The notes beneath the pieces are model-generated. The model was not told the DNA's origin, made no database searches, and saw nothing but the letters and a program-made list of their open reading frames with translations. From assembly GCA_025351555.1 (NCBI GenBank), contig JANXVS010000105.1:1-6767 (forward strand): a stretch of 6,767 bases of DNA. Reading direction: 5' to 3'. Positions 1 through 5,954 of the stretch are shown here, one piece after another. The position numbers and the translations under genes were made by a program. This DNA is from Pseudomonadota bacterium (lineage in GTDB: Bacteria; Pseudomonadota; Gammaproteobacteria; Xanthomonadales; Rhodanobacteraceae). The stretch's first letter is position 1. Each line of letters starts with the position of its first letter.

Positions 1-1
1 C

Positions 2-121
2 TGGCGCTTCAATCGTCGTTTTCGCTTACGCGAACTTGTGCCGCGATTGCTCCGAGCCATGATTCTCTGTGGCCCTTGCGCAGAGCCGATTCTGCGTCAA
101 ACGAGCAATTTTTTAAGCTGA
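2..121 (+). CDS. C-terminal end of an IS1595/ISXO2-like transposase (5' end outside window)
   Basis: The plus-strand frame open from base 2 encodes 39 residues ending in TGA at 119-121. It begins WRFNRRFRLRELVPRLLRAM and continues with CGPCAEPILR and SNF. An aromatic-R-F-N-R-R-F segment followed by a 'PRLL' helix close to the stop is what I remember of ISXO2-like (IS1595 family) transposase C-termini, where this tail lies after the DDE-type catalytic domain. The catalytic part would lie upstream of the window, so I cannot tell whether the transposase is intact. I could not identify the terminal inverted repeat or a target duplication in the roughly 110 bases between this stop and the next gene. 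Other frames here are also open but resemble nothing I know. The call rests on a short motif seen by eye. Confidence 0.55.
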   Translation, partial: WRFNRRFRLRELVPRLLRAMILCGPCAEPILRQTSNFLS

Positions 122-230
122 GGAACGAAGCTAATCAGGAAGCCTTTTCGAGTAGCTGCGTCATGGAACTCTCCAAATGCTAAAGCCCAATTCTACACGC
201 CAACCGTACAAGCAGCCTCTACTAAGGTAT

Positions 231-671
231 TCAAGCGGAGCCTTGCTTGATCTCAAACGGATGATGGGCCAGATCGTGCTGGGCCAACGCAACGCCTTCG
301 AGTTCCACCCAGGCATGGGCGTCGAATACGCCGTCCTGCGTGCGCACGCCGAGTTTGAGTTGCGGATCCAGGCCACGCCGTCGCAGCAGCCAGTACAGCA
401 GCAGCGACTGGCGCAGGCAGGTTGCCTTGATCACGCCGTGACGACCGGCGATGGATGCCAGATTGGCCCGAGCGTGGGCTGCGGAGAGGTCACTGGGGCT
501 GGCGCGTCGCGAACCGGCGTGCCGGGAATGACGTTCGAGCCAGCGCTGGGTTCGCTGATAATCGAACAGTCGCAATGCCGCTTCGATCAGTGGCAGGGCA
601 AGCACCATCGCGACCAGATCAGCGCGCTGCGATCCGGTCAACATCAGCCAGCCACGGGTGCGCCCAGCCAT
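231..671 (-). CDS. Lasso peptide biosynthesis B2-type protein (transglutaminase-like cysteine protease)
   Basis: The 146-residue protein matches the lasso peptide B2 family (transglutaminase-like core, PF13471 type). In lasso pathways this enzyme, guided by an RRE protein, removes the leader from the precursor peptide before the cyclase closes the ring. A hydrophobic N-terminal helix (about 18-36) is followed by a basic stretch. The catalytic block has Cys85 in ATCLRQSLLLYWLLRRRG and His119 in DAHAWVELEG. The third triad residue, expected about 12 residues after the histidine, seems to be Gln131, with Asp133 and Glu123/Glu125 nearby. The length is normal for a split B2, so the RRE is not fused and should be a separate gene; none is visible. 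The ATG at 671 lies two bases after the stop of another frame, with GAAGG about 12 bases upstream as a weak Shine-Dalgarno; Met10 is an alternative start. The gene runs towards the transposase fragment, where a cyclase gene might have been expected. Confidence 0.82.
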   Translation of the reverse strand: MAGRTRGWLMLTGSQRADLVAMVLALPLIEAALRLFDYQRTQRWLERHSRHAGSRRASPSDLSAAHARANLASIAGRHGVIKATCLRQSLLLYWLLRRRGLDPQLKLGVRTQDGVFDAHAWVELEGVALAQHDLAHHPFEIKQGSA

Positions 672-850
672 GCTCAGAGCGCGCCTTCGGAGGGTTCAGT
701 GTGGTGTGCTAGCGTTGGATTCATGGGATGGGCGATATAGTCGAGCAAAAGCGGTGCGTGTAACGCGCGCGCCGTAGAGTTGCATGGTAGCCGAATGCCT
801 GTCGACCGGCGCGTTAGAGCCGCTTCTAGCTGTGGTGGTATCATCGACTC
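672..850. promoter_or_regulatory. Divergent intergenic region between the B2 gene and the toxin-antitoxin pair
   Basis: These 179 bases separate the minus-strand B2 gene from the plus-strand antitoxin and should hold promoters for both. On the plus strand, TTGGAT (715-720) and TATAGT (736-741) resemble -35 and -10 boxes, but the 15-base spacing is short. On the minus strand, TATATC in the same AT-richer patch could serve the B2 gene. No clear lasso precursor is present. A 56-codon minus-strand frame (674-844) ends two bases before the B2 start and is treated as a finding. The promoter assignments are tentative. Confidence 0.3.
813..830. repeat. Imperfect inverted repeat upstream of the antitoxin, possible operator
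   Basis: The 18-base segment GTTAGAGCCGCTTCTAGC has near-symmetric halves: outer G/C and TAGA/TCTA pair, with mismatches at the second and central positions. It lies 20 bases upstream of the antitoxin ATG. Type II antitoxins commonly bind such palindromes to repress their own operon, so it is a candidate operator. An imperfect repeat this short can also arise by chance. Confidence 0.25.
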
Positions 851-1075
851 ATGAAATCACGCGCGATAGAAAAACAAGCTCTCGAACTTCCGATTGATGA
901 GCGAGCGAAACTTGCTCAGCGCCTGCTAGAGAGCCTTGACAATCTGTCGGAAGATGAGGCCAATAGACTGTGGCTTTCTGAGGCTGCGCGCCGTGCCCGT
1001 GAAATTGACGGTGGCAAGGTCCGCCTCGTTAAGTCGGAAGAGCTGGAACGCCGGGTGCAGGCACGGCTGAAGTGA
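851..1075 (+). CDS. Type II antitoxin, putative addiction module component family
   Basis: The 74-residue, highly charged, mostly helical protein begins MKSRAIEKQALELPIDERAK, followed by LAQRLLESLD. The pattern 'A..LP..ERA.LA..LL.SLD' is typical of the small 'addiction module component' antitoxins (Unstab_antitox, TIGR02574 type), which neutralise a ParE/RelE-type toxin and usually repress their operon. The middle (LSEDEANRLWLSEAARRAREIDGG) and the final 'EELERRVQARLK' helix also fit. The length is normal and nothing looks broken. The stop overlaps the toxin start by four bases (GTGA, 1072-1075), the usual arrangement for this family and a sign of translational coupling. The ATG at 851 has no strong Shine-Dalgarno. 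The pair lies between the lasso-type B2 gene and the ABC exporter, which suggests insertion into that cluster. Confidence 0.85.
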   Translation: MKSRAIEKQALELPIDERAKLAQRLLESLDNLSEDEANRLWLSEAARRAREIDGGKVRLVKSEELERRVQARLK

Positions 1076-1308
1076 ATTATGTGCTCCATCCAGAGGCGGC
1101 GCTGGAGCATGAAGAGCAAGTCGCCTACTACGAAACGCGCACAAGCGGGCTCGGCCGGCGTTACCACGCTGCGTTTCGCTCAGCGCTGCTCAGGGTTTGT
1201 GAGGTGCCACACCGTTATAAGGTCGTTCAAGTGCCGGGAATTCGCTGTGTGTCACTTCGCGGCTTTCCTTGTCGCAAACGTCCGAGCTACTGGTCTGGGC
1301 GGCTCTAA
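1072..1308 (+). CDS. ParE/RelE-family toxin with an apparent in-frame internal deletion, probably inactive
   Basis: This 78-residue frame starts with GTG overlapping the antitoxin stop. Its first 66 residues look like a ParE/RelE-family toxin: a starting strand (NYVLHPEAALEHEEQVAYY), a helix with the usual 'YYE.R..GLG.RY..AF..AL' spacing, then 'VPGIRCVSLRGFP'. Homologues normally continue from 'FP' with about 20 residues forming two strands (an 'Y.i.Y.v....i.v.av.H' pattern) before a basic 'R+.P.YW..R' end. Here FP (ending at base 1269) is joined directly to CRKRPSYWSGRL, so those strands appear missing while the frame and true C-terminus are kept. Family members are usually 95-100 residues. 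Loss of core strands should prevent folding, so I expect no toxicity. No alternative frame restores the missing part, which argues for a deletion and against a frameshift. Confidence 0.75.
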   Translation: MNYVLHPEAALEHEEQVAYYETRTSGLGRRYHAAFRSALLRVCEVPHRYKVVQVPGIRCVSLRGFPCRKRPSYWSGRL

Positions 1309-1320
1309 TTCACTCATGCG

Positions 1321-3045
1321 ATGGCTATCGCGCCGCAGCATCGTGGCAGCAAGCAGCCGCTTGCGTTGACTACTGACATGCAGCAGCCAAACGCCCACGA
1401 CGATCTGCGGTTCCTGCGCAGCCAGCTCGCGCCATACCACCGCATCATGGTCTTGGCCATTCTCCTGATGCTGGCCGAAAGCGTGGTGTCGCTGAGCATG
1501 CCGTGGTTTGCCGGCCGCGTCGCGCAGGCCCTGCTTGCGGGACACATTCCCGATGGGCTGCTGCTGGCGTGGCTGGGCGTACTGGCCGTGCAATGCGTGT
1601 TTTCGTTCGCCGACGGCGTCATGCTCGGCGGCATCGGTTTGCAGGTGATCGCCGACCTGGGCACCCGCGTGTACGACCATCTGCAGGCGCTGCCATTGCG
1701 CTGGCATCAGGATCGCCGGCGCGGTGCAGTTCTGGCGCTGCTGAGCAACGATGTGTGGCGGATCAGCGGGTTCATGACCGAGACCCTCGTCCCGTTGCTG
1801 CCGTTGCTGTTCATCTGCGCCGGCGCGCTGATCATGCTGTTGCGGATCGATGCGCGGATCGGCCTGGCGATTGCCGCGGCGATTCCTTTGTTCGTGATCG
1901 CGCTGCGGCTGCTGACGCGCCAGTTGCGGCCGCTGGCGGATGCGAGTATCCGCGAGGACGCGCTGAAAACCGCGATCGCTGAACAAAACCTGGCCACGCT
2001 GCCGATCATCAAGGCCTATACGCGCGAGGACGACGAGTCCGCGCGCTATGCGACGCAGAGCCGCAAGGTGCGCGAACTGGAAATGCGCCAGTTGCGGCTG
2101 TCCGCGCTGCTCTCGCCGGTGGTGCGCTGGGTCATGTCCGCCGCCGTGCTGCTGCTATTGTGGCTGGGTGGCCGCGGCGTGGCGGCCGGAACCCTGAGCA
2201 CGCCAAACTTGGTCAGCCTGTTGCTCTACGGCATGTTGCTGACCCAGCCGGTCAGCCAGCTCGCCAACGTATATGGGCGCGTGCAGACCGCGCGCGGTTC
2301 GGCACGGCGATTGATGGAGGTACTCGATGAACCCGCCGAAGCCGACAGCGGCGGCCGTGAACTCGTCGACGTGCGCGGCGAGATCGCGTTCGAGTCGGTT
2401 GCCTATATCTATCCCGGCCGCGTAGCGGTTTTCGAGGCGCTGGATTTGTGCATACGCGCGGGAGAAACGGTGGCGATCACCGGCCACAATGGCGCCGGCA
2501 AGAGCACCCTGATGCATCTGCTGATGCGCTTCGTCGATCCACAATCCGGCCGCATCACGCTCGATGGCGTGGATCTGCGTGAACTGTCGCTGCGTAATCT
2601 GCGTTCGCACATAGGACTGGTTACCCAGCATGTGCTGCTGTTCAACGCCTCGGTCGCGCATAACATCGGCTATGGACGCTTGCGCGCGACCGCGGAACAG
2701 ATCGAGCAGGCCGCGCGTGCGGCGCGTGCGCATGAGTTCATCGCACGGCTGCCACAGGGCTACGACACGGTGATCGGCGATGAAGGCGTGCGGCTATCGG
2801 GCGGGCAGAAGCAGCGCATCGCGCTCGCACGCGCATTGCTGAAAGACCCGGCAATCCTGATCCTTGACGAAGCCACCGCGATGTTCGATCCCGACGGCGA
2901 GCGCGATTTCATCACCGAGTGCCACGAATTGTTAAGCCGCAGGACGGTCTTGATGATCACGCATCGCCCGGCGAGCCTGGCGTTGGCGGATCGCGTGCTG
3001 CGGCTGGAGTCCGGTTGCCTTGCCGAGATCACGAAGTCCCTGTAA
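1321..3045 (+). CDS. ABC exporter with fused membrane and ATPase domains (MsbA/McjD-like)
   Basis: The 574-residue half-transporter has six hydrophobic segments (about 43-66, 79-102, 155-176, 180-198, 263-282, 295-315) followed by a nucleotide-binding domain. It would sit in the inner membrane as a homodimer and export a substrate using ATP. Visible ATPase motifs are Walker A GHNGAGKS (388-395), Q-loop Gln436, signature LSGGQ (492-496), Walker B ILILDEA with Glu517, and H-loop His548. The D-loop reads AMFDPDG where most exporters have SALD. No N-terminal C39 peptidase domain is present, so it would export without cutting a leader. With a lasso-type B2 gene nearby, a McjD-like peptide exporter is the attractive role. 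As it also precedes polysaccharide genes, a lipid or glycan substrate cannot be excluded. The start is uncertain: ATG 1321 or ATG 1378 (residue 20), neither with a good ribosome binding site. It begins 12 bases after the toxin stop and may be read from the toxin-antitoxin promoter. Confidence 0.85.
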   Translation: MAIAPQHRGSKQPLALTTDMQQPNAHDDLRFLRSQLAPYHRIMVLAILLMLAESVVSLSMPWFAGRVAQALLAGHIPDGLLLAWLGVLAVQCVFSFADGVMLGGIGLQVIADLGTRVYDHLQALPLRWHQDRRRGAVLALLSNDVWRISGFMTETLVPLLPLLFICAGALIMLLRIDARIGLAIAAAIPLFVIALRLLTRQLRPLADASIREDALKTAIAEQNLATLPIIKAYTREDDESARYATQSRKVRELEMRQLRLSALLSPVVRWVMSAAVLLLLWLGGRGVAAGTLSTPNLVSLLLYGMLLTQPVSQLANVYGRVQTARGSARRLMEVLDEPAEADSGGRELVDVRGEIAFESVAYIYPGRVAVFEALDLCIRAGETVAITGHNGAGKSTLMHLLMRFVDPQSGRITLDGVDLRELSLRNLRSHIGLVTQHVLLFNASVAHNIGYGRLRATAEQIEQAARAARAHEFIARLPQGYDTVIGDEGVRLSGGQKQRIALARALLKDPAILILDEATAMFDPDGERDFITECHELLSRRTVLMITHRPASLALADRVLRLESGCLAEITKSL

Positions 3046-3158
3046 GTGCCATGGCTTTGCTGGTACGCTGGGCTTTGGCTGGATCCACCGTGGGTCTGGC
3101 ATCGAGCATGCAGTTTGTTGGTCGGCGGGCGCGACACCGCGCAGGCGAGACCTGTCGC

Positions 3159-3165
3159 GAAGGGG
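3159..3165 (+). promoter_or_regulatory. Possible ribosome binding site of the sugar-phosphate transferase gene
   Basis: GAAGGGG lies 13 bases before the ATG at 3179 and a second purine run, GAGGG (3172-3176), only two bases before it. The first is somewhat far and the second too close for an ideal site. Together with the family-like N-terminus they favour ATG 3179 over the longer frame that opens near 3020, inside the exporter gene. The rest of the 133-base gap (3046-3178) shows no terminator with a T-tract. Confidence 0.4.
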
Positions 3166-3178
3166 TAACCCGAGGGCC

Positions 3179-4315
3179 ATGTTGTTTGCGAATACCGACA
3201 TCGTCCTGGGCCTGGGCGCGTTCTCTGTGACGCTGGCGGGCGAGTGCCTGCTCATGCCCCTGGCGCGGCGCTGGGGTCTCCTGGACCATCCTTCCGGGCG
3301 TAAGGACCATGCGTCGCCTACGCCGATGACCGGCGGCATCGCGATGCTCGCGGGCGTCCTGCTTGCGGGGCTTTTCCTGGTTGGCGACGCTGGCCCCGCG
3401 TCGCTCGGGTTCAGCCTGTCGGCAATCATCGTGATAGCCCTGGGTGCGCTCGACGACAAGTACGATTTGCCGTGGAAATTGCGCATCAGCGTGCAATCGA
3501 TTGGCGCGCTGGTGATGGTTTATGTCGGTGGTATTCGTATCGAGCAACTCGGCGACATTTTCGGTTTGGGCGTCGGATCCCTTGGCGCGCTGTCAGTACC
3601 ATTCACCGTGTTTGCCACGGTTGGTGTCATCAACGCGATCAATATGATCGACGGGGTCGATGGACTGGCCGGACTGCTCGCGCTGTGCGCGTTTGCCATG
3701 CTCGAGGCAGCGGCGTTGTATTCAGGTAATGGATCGGTCGCGCACCGCGTGCCGATTCTAATCGGTGCGGTTGCTGGTTTTCTTGTCCTGAATTTGCGTT
3801 TTCCCTTGCAGCCTCGCGCCCGAATATTCATGGGTGACGCAGGTAGCGGTTTTCTCGGTCTCGCCATTGCCTGTTTCGCCATAAGGCTGACGCAAAACCC
3901 CGCGCATCCGGTGAGTTCGGTGCTGGGTCTTTGGCTGATTCCGGTCCCTCTCGTGGATTGCCTGGTGTTGATGGTTCGCCGTTGGCGCAACAAGCAATCT
4001 CCATTTGCCGCGGATCACAACCACGTACACCATTTGATGATGGAGGGCGGGTTCGGCCCCACGCAGGCGGCCTTTGCGCTCGCGCTGTTCACTTGCGTGT
4101 GCGGTTTATTGATCGGACTACTGCTGCGTTTGCACGTGCCGCATCTGCTGTTGTTGCTCGCGTTCATCGGACTCTGCGTGCTCTGGTATCGGTTGAGTTC
4201 TCCGCGAATCCGGCCGATACGATTTTTTCGCTGGCTGCATTCGATGACAACCTCGCGCAGGCGCATGGTTGCGCCGTCGACACAGCCTGCCGAGCCCGGC
4301 GGGGAGGCACCGTAG
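3179..4315 (+). CDS. WecA/MraY-like undecaprenyl-phosphate sugar-1-phosphate transferase
   Basis: The 378-residue polytopic membrane protein belongs to the polyprenyl-phosphate N-acetylhexosamine-1-phosphate transferase family (glycosyltransferase 4, WecA type). It would transfer a sugar phosphate, probably GlcNAc-1-P or similar, from the UDP-sugar to undecaprenyl phosphate, starting lipid-linked repeat-unit synthesis at the cytoplasmic face. The family motifs are in order: 'RKDH..PTPMTGG' near the N-terminus (41-53), the Asp pair in LDDKYD (Asp92, Asp93), NAINMIDGVDGLAG (Asn155, Asp158, Asp161), FMGDAGSGFLG (Asp220) and the loop DHNHVHH (280-286 region, His282, His284, His285). All expected metal- and substrate-binding positions are present. 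The length is normal and the last 30 residues are a basic, Pro-rich cytoplasmic tail. The start is set at ATG 3179; the frame stays open into the exporter gene but that part is not family-like. The exact sugar cannot be read from sequence. Confidence 0.9.
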   Translation: MLFANTDIVLGLGAFSVTLAGECLLMPLARRWGLLDHPSGRKDHASPTPMTGGIAMLAGVLLAGLFLVGDAGPASLGFSLSAIIVIALGALDDKYDLPWKLRISVQSIGALVMVYVGGIRIEQLGDIFGLGVGSLGALSVPFTVFATVGVINAINMIDGVDGLAGLLALCAFAMLEAAALYSGNGSVAHRVPILIGAVAGFLVLNLRFPLQPRARIFMGDAGSGFLGLAIACFAIRLTQNPAHPVSSVLGLWLIPVPLVDCLVLMVRRWRNKQSPFAADHNHVHHLMMEGGFGPTQAAFALALFTCVCGLLIGLLLRLHVPHLLLLLAFIGLCVLWYRLSSPRIRPIRFFRWLHSMTTSRRRMVAPSTQPAEPGGEAP

Positions 4316-4384
4316 CTGCCATGCCACACACATGCTCGGTCGCCTCAAGTACTGCCGTCGTGAGACGTCTTGCAGTCCATCGAC

Positions 4385-5182
4385 ATGCTTGACCTGCATT
4401 GCCATATTCTTCCCGGCATCGACGACGGTGCAGCCGATCTGGAGACGTCACTCGAGATGGCGCGAATAGCCGTCAATGATGGCATTCAGACGATAGCGTG
4501 CACGCCGCATATCTATCCGGGCATGTACGAGAACACGGCGACCGGCATTCGCGCGGCCATCGCTGCATTGCAGCTGGAACTCGACCAGCGCGGCATTCCG
4601 TTGCGTTTGCTTGCAGGCGCGGACGTGCATCTGGAACCCGGTCTGGCCGGCAGCATCAAGGCAGGGCGGGTGCCAACGCTCGCAGGCTCGCGCTACTTGT
4701 TGCTCGAACCGCCGCATCATGTTGCGCCGCCCCGGTTCGAGGAGTCGGTCTTTGAATTGATGGTTGCCGGCTACATACCGGTTATCACGCATCCCGAGAG
4801 GTTGTCTTGGATTGAAGATCACTACGAGGTATTCGGGCGTCTCGTGGAAAGGGGTGCATGGATGCAAGTGACCGCGGGAAGCGTCACGGGCCGATTCGGT
4901 CGCAGGCCCAAATACTGGTCCGAGCGGATGCTGGATGATGGATTGGTGCATATTCTTGCCACGGACTCCCATCATCCAAAGAAGCGCCCGCCGCTTTTGG
5001 CTGAGGGGCGCCAAGCCGCAGCGATTCGCGTGGGCGAACAAGAAGCTGAACGGCTTGTTGTCTCTCGTCCGCAAGGCATTGTCGACAACCTTCCGCCAGA
5101 GCACGTGCGCTTGCTTCGCAATCAAAAACAGGGGCTGTGGCCGCGTGGTGGTTTTTGGAAATCCATGCTGGGTAGGACATAA
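4385..5182 (+). CDS. CpsB/YwqE-type PHP-fold protein-tyrosine phosphatase
   Basis: The 265-residue protein matches the CpsB/CapC/YwqE family of metal-dependent tyrosine phosphatases with a PHP fold. These remove phosphate from the tyrosine-rich tail of the capsule or exopolysaccharide autokinase and so control polymer length and amount. The metal-binding signatures are visible: HCH at residues 5-7 in MLDLHCHILPGIDDG, His42 in CTPHIYPG, His136 in THPER, and Asp194/His196 in ATDSHHP. The conserved 'T.GS..G.FG......' stretch (163-173) is also there. ATG 4385 gives the family's usual N-terminus directly before the HxH motif; a TTG at 4370, with a weak GAG upstream, would add five residues. The gene is 69 bases after the transferase and 25 bases before the export lipoprotein. 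Gram-negative loci more often carry a low-molecular-weight (Wzb-type) phosphatase at this place. Its presence predicts a tyrosine-kinase domain or partner beyond the window. Confidence 0.88.
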   Translation: MLDLHCHILPGIDDGAADLETSLEMARIAVNDGIQTIACTPHIYPGMYENTATGIRAAIAALQLELDQRGIPLRLLAGADVHLEPGLAGSIKAGRVPTLAGSRYLLLEPPHHVAPPRFEESVFELMVAGYIPVITHPERLSWIEDHYEVFGRLVERGAWMQVTAGSVTGRFGRRPKYWSERMLDDGLVHILATDSHHPKKRPPLLAEGRQAAAIRVGEQEAERLVVSRPQGIVDNLPPEHVRLLRNQKQGLWPRGGFWKSMLGRT

Positions 5183-5211
5183 TGCACAGCATGAATGGTA
5201 GACAAGCATGA
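5182..5211 (+). promoter_or_regulatory. Nine-codon mini-ORF bridging the phosphatase stop and the Wza-like start
   Basis: The phosphatase stop overlaps an ATG (TAATG, 5180-5184). That ATG opens a nine-codon frame (MHSMNGRQA) whose TGA (5209-5211) overlaps the ATG of the export lipoprotein gene (ATGA, 5208-5211). A Shine-Dalgarno-like GGTAGGA (5171-5177) sits just before the mini-ORF, while the lipoprotein ATG lacks an obvious one. This would allow terminating ribosomes to re-start step by step. The overlaps are plain in the sequence; the coupling role is inference and chance is possible. Confidence 0.3.
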
Positions 5212-5918
5212 GTTCCAGGCTATTGCGCTTTTGCATTGCACTTCTGGTTTCTGTCCTGCTGCTCGGTTGCAGTGCCGGTCCCGCAGTGCCCAGGGCCAAC
5301 GTAAACGGCGCATCGCTTCCGCCGCCCGATACGACAAACTCTGCCGGTGCGTATCAGGGTGGCACGGACTATCGCGTCGGCGCGCAAGATTTGCTCGAGA
5401 TCACGGTTTTCGGCGTGCCGGACCTCAACAGGGCGGTGCGCGTGAACTCCAACGGCCAGATTTCGCTGCCTCTGATCGGCGGAATACATGCTGGCGGGAA
5501 GACAATCCCGGAGCTCGAGCAGACCATCGGCGAAATGCTTTCCAAGTTGTACCTGCAAAACCCGCAGGTCACGGTTTTCGTCAAGGAGTTCACCAGCCAA
5601 CGCATTACCCTCGAGGGCGCGGTCAAGACTCCGGGCATCTATCCGATCACCGGCAAGACGACCTTGCTTCAAGCCGTGGCGATTGCCGGCGGGCTCGATC
5701 CGCTGGCCGATTTGAGCGGTGTCGTTTTGTTCCGGCACGTTCAGGGGAAGAAAATGGCGGCGGTGTTCGACATGAAAAAGCTTGAAACAGGGCAGCTGGA
5801 CGACCCGCAGGTTTTTGGCGACGATGTCATCGTGGTTGAACAGTCGGGAAGCAAGACTGCTCTACGGCGATTCATCGAAACCATCCCCGTGATCGGGTTG
5901 TTCCTCTTGGTTCTGTAG
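5208..5918 (+). CDS. Wza/GumB-like polysaccharide export outer-membrane lipoprotein
   Basis: The 236-residue protein is a polysaccharide export (Wza family) lipoprotein. It would oligomerise at the outer membrane and, with the chain-length protein encoded next, form the conduit through which polymer leaves the cell. Residues 1-20 form a lipoprotein signal with a lipobox LLLGC and lipidation at Cys21. The Poly_export domain starts at YRVGAQDLLEITVFGVPDL (55-73) and includes 'V..NGQISLPLIGGI..GG.T..EL'. A SLBB-type domain follows from about residue 131 (RITLEGAVKTPGIYPI, then LLQAVAIAGGLDP). The short hydrophobic C-terminus (TIPVIGLFLLVL) and total length are closer to GumB of the xanthan locus than to the roughly 380-residue E. 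coli Wza, which has an extra SLBB-type domain and a pore helix. It therefore may need another factor to complete the outer-membrane pore. It is followed after 36 bases by its usual partner. Confidence 0.9.
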   Translation: MSSRLLRFCIALLVSVLLLGCSAGPAVPRANVNGASLPPPDTTNSAGAYQGGTDYRVGAQDLLEITVFGVPDLNRAVRVNSNGQISLPLIGGIHAGGKTIPELEQTIGEMLSKLYLQNPQVTVFVKEFTSQRITLEGAVKTPGIYPITGKTTLLQAVAIAGGLDPLADLSGVVLFRHVQGKKMAAVFDMKKLETGQLDDPQVFGDDVIVVEQSGSKTALRRFIETIPVIGLFLLVL

Positions 5919-5954
5919 AAATTGGCTGACGCAACACGTCGATGGAAAACGCCC

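Noticed and set aside
177..740. 187-codon plus-strand frame antisense to the B2 gene
   Set aside because: It overlaps the B2 gene almost entirely. The minus-strand product has clear family motifs (Cys and His blocks), while this product is Gln/His-rich and resembles nothing known.
784..900. Short plus-strand frame (MVAECLSTGALEPLLAV start) as a possible lasso precursor
   Set aside because: It overlaps the antitoxin start in another frame, has no Shine-Dalgarno, and no residue spacing that would fit a lasso core with acidic residue 7 to 9 followed by a threading tail.
1252..1986. 244-codon minus-strand frame antisense to the ABC exporter start
   Set aside because: The product is a Gln/Arg/His-rich sequence typical of the antisense of a GC-rich gene; the plus strand encodes an obvious exporter membrane domain.
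3020..3178. In-frame N-terminal extension of the sugar-phosphate transferase
   Set aside because: The extra 53 residues overlap the exporter 3' end, are Arg/Gly-rich and not membrane-like. ATG 3179 gives a family-like start with purine-rich sequence upstream.
3046..3178. Sigma-54 promoter or intrinsic terminator in the gap before the transferase gene
   Set aside because: TGG and GGC elements occur but never with the GG-N10-GC spacing, and no GC-rich hairpin followed by a T-tract was found.
3830..3860. ops/JUMPstart-like element (GCAGGTAGCGG)
   Set aside because: It lies inside the transferase coding region and encodes the conserved GDAGSG motif; it does not match the GGCGGTAG core and is not in a leader.
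4448..5299. 283-codon minus-strand frame antisense to the phosphatase gene
   Set aside because: It is the shadow of a gene with complete PHP motifs on the other strand and it also runs into the signal peptide region of the Wza-like gene.
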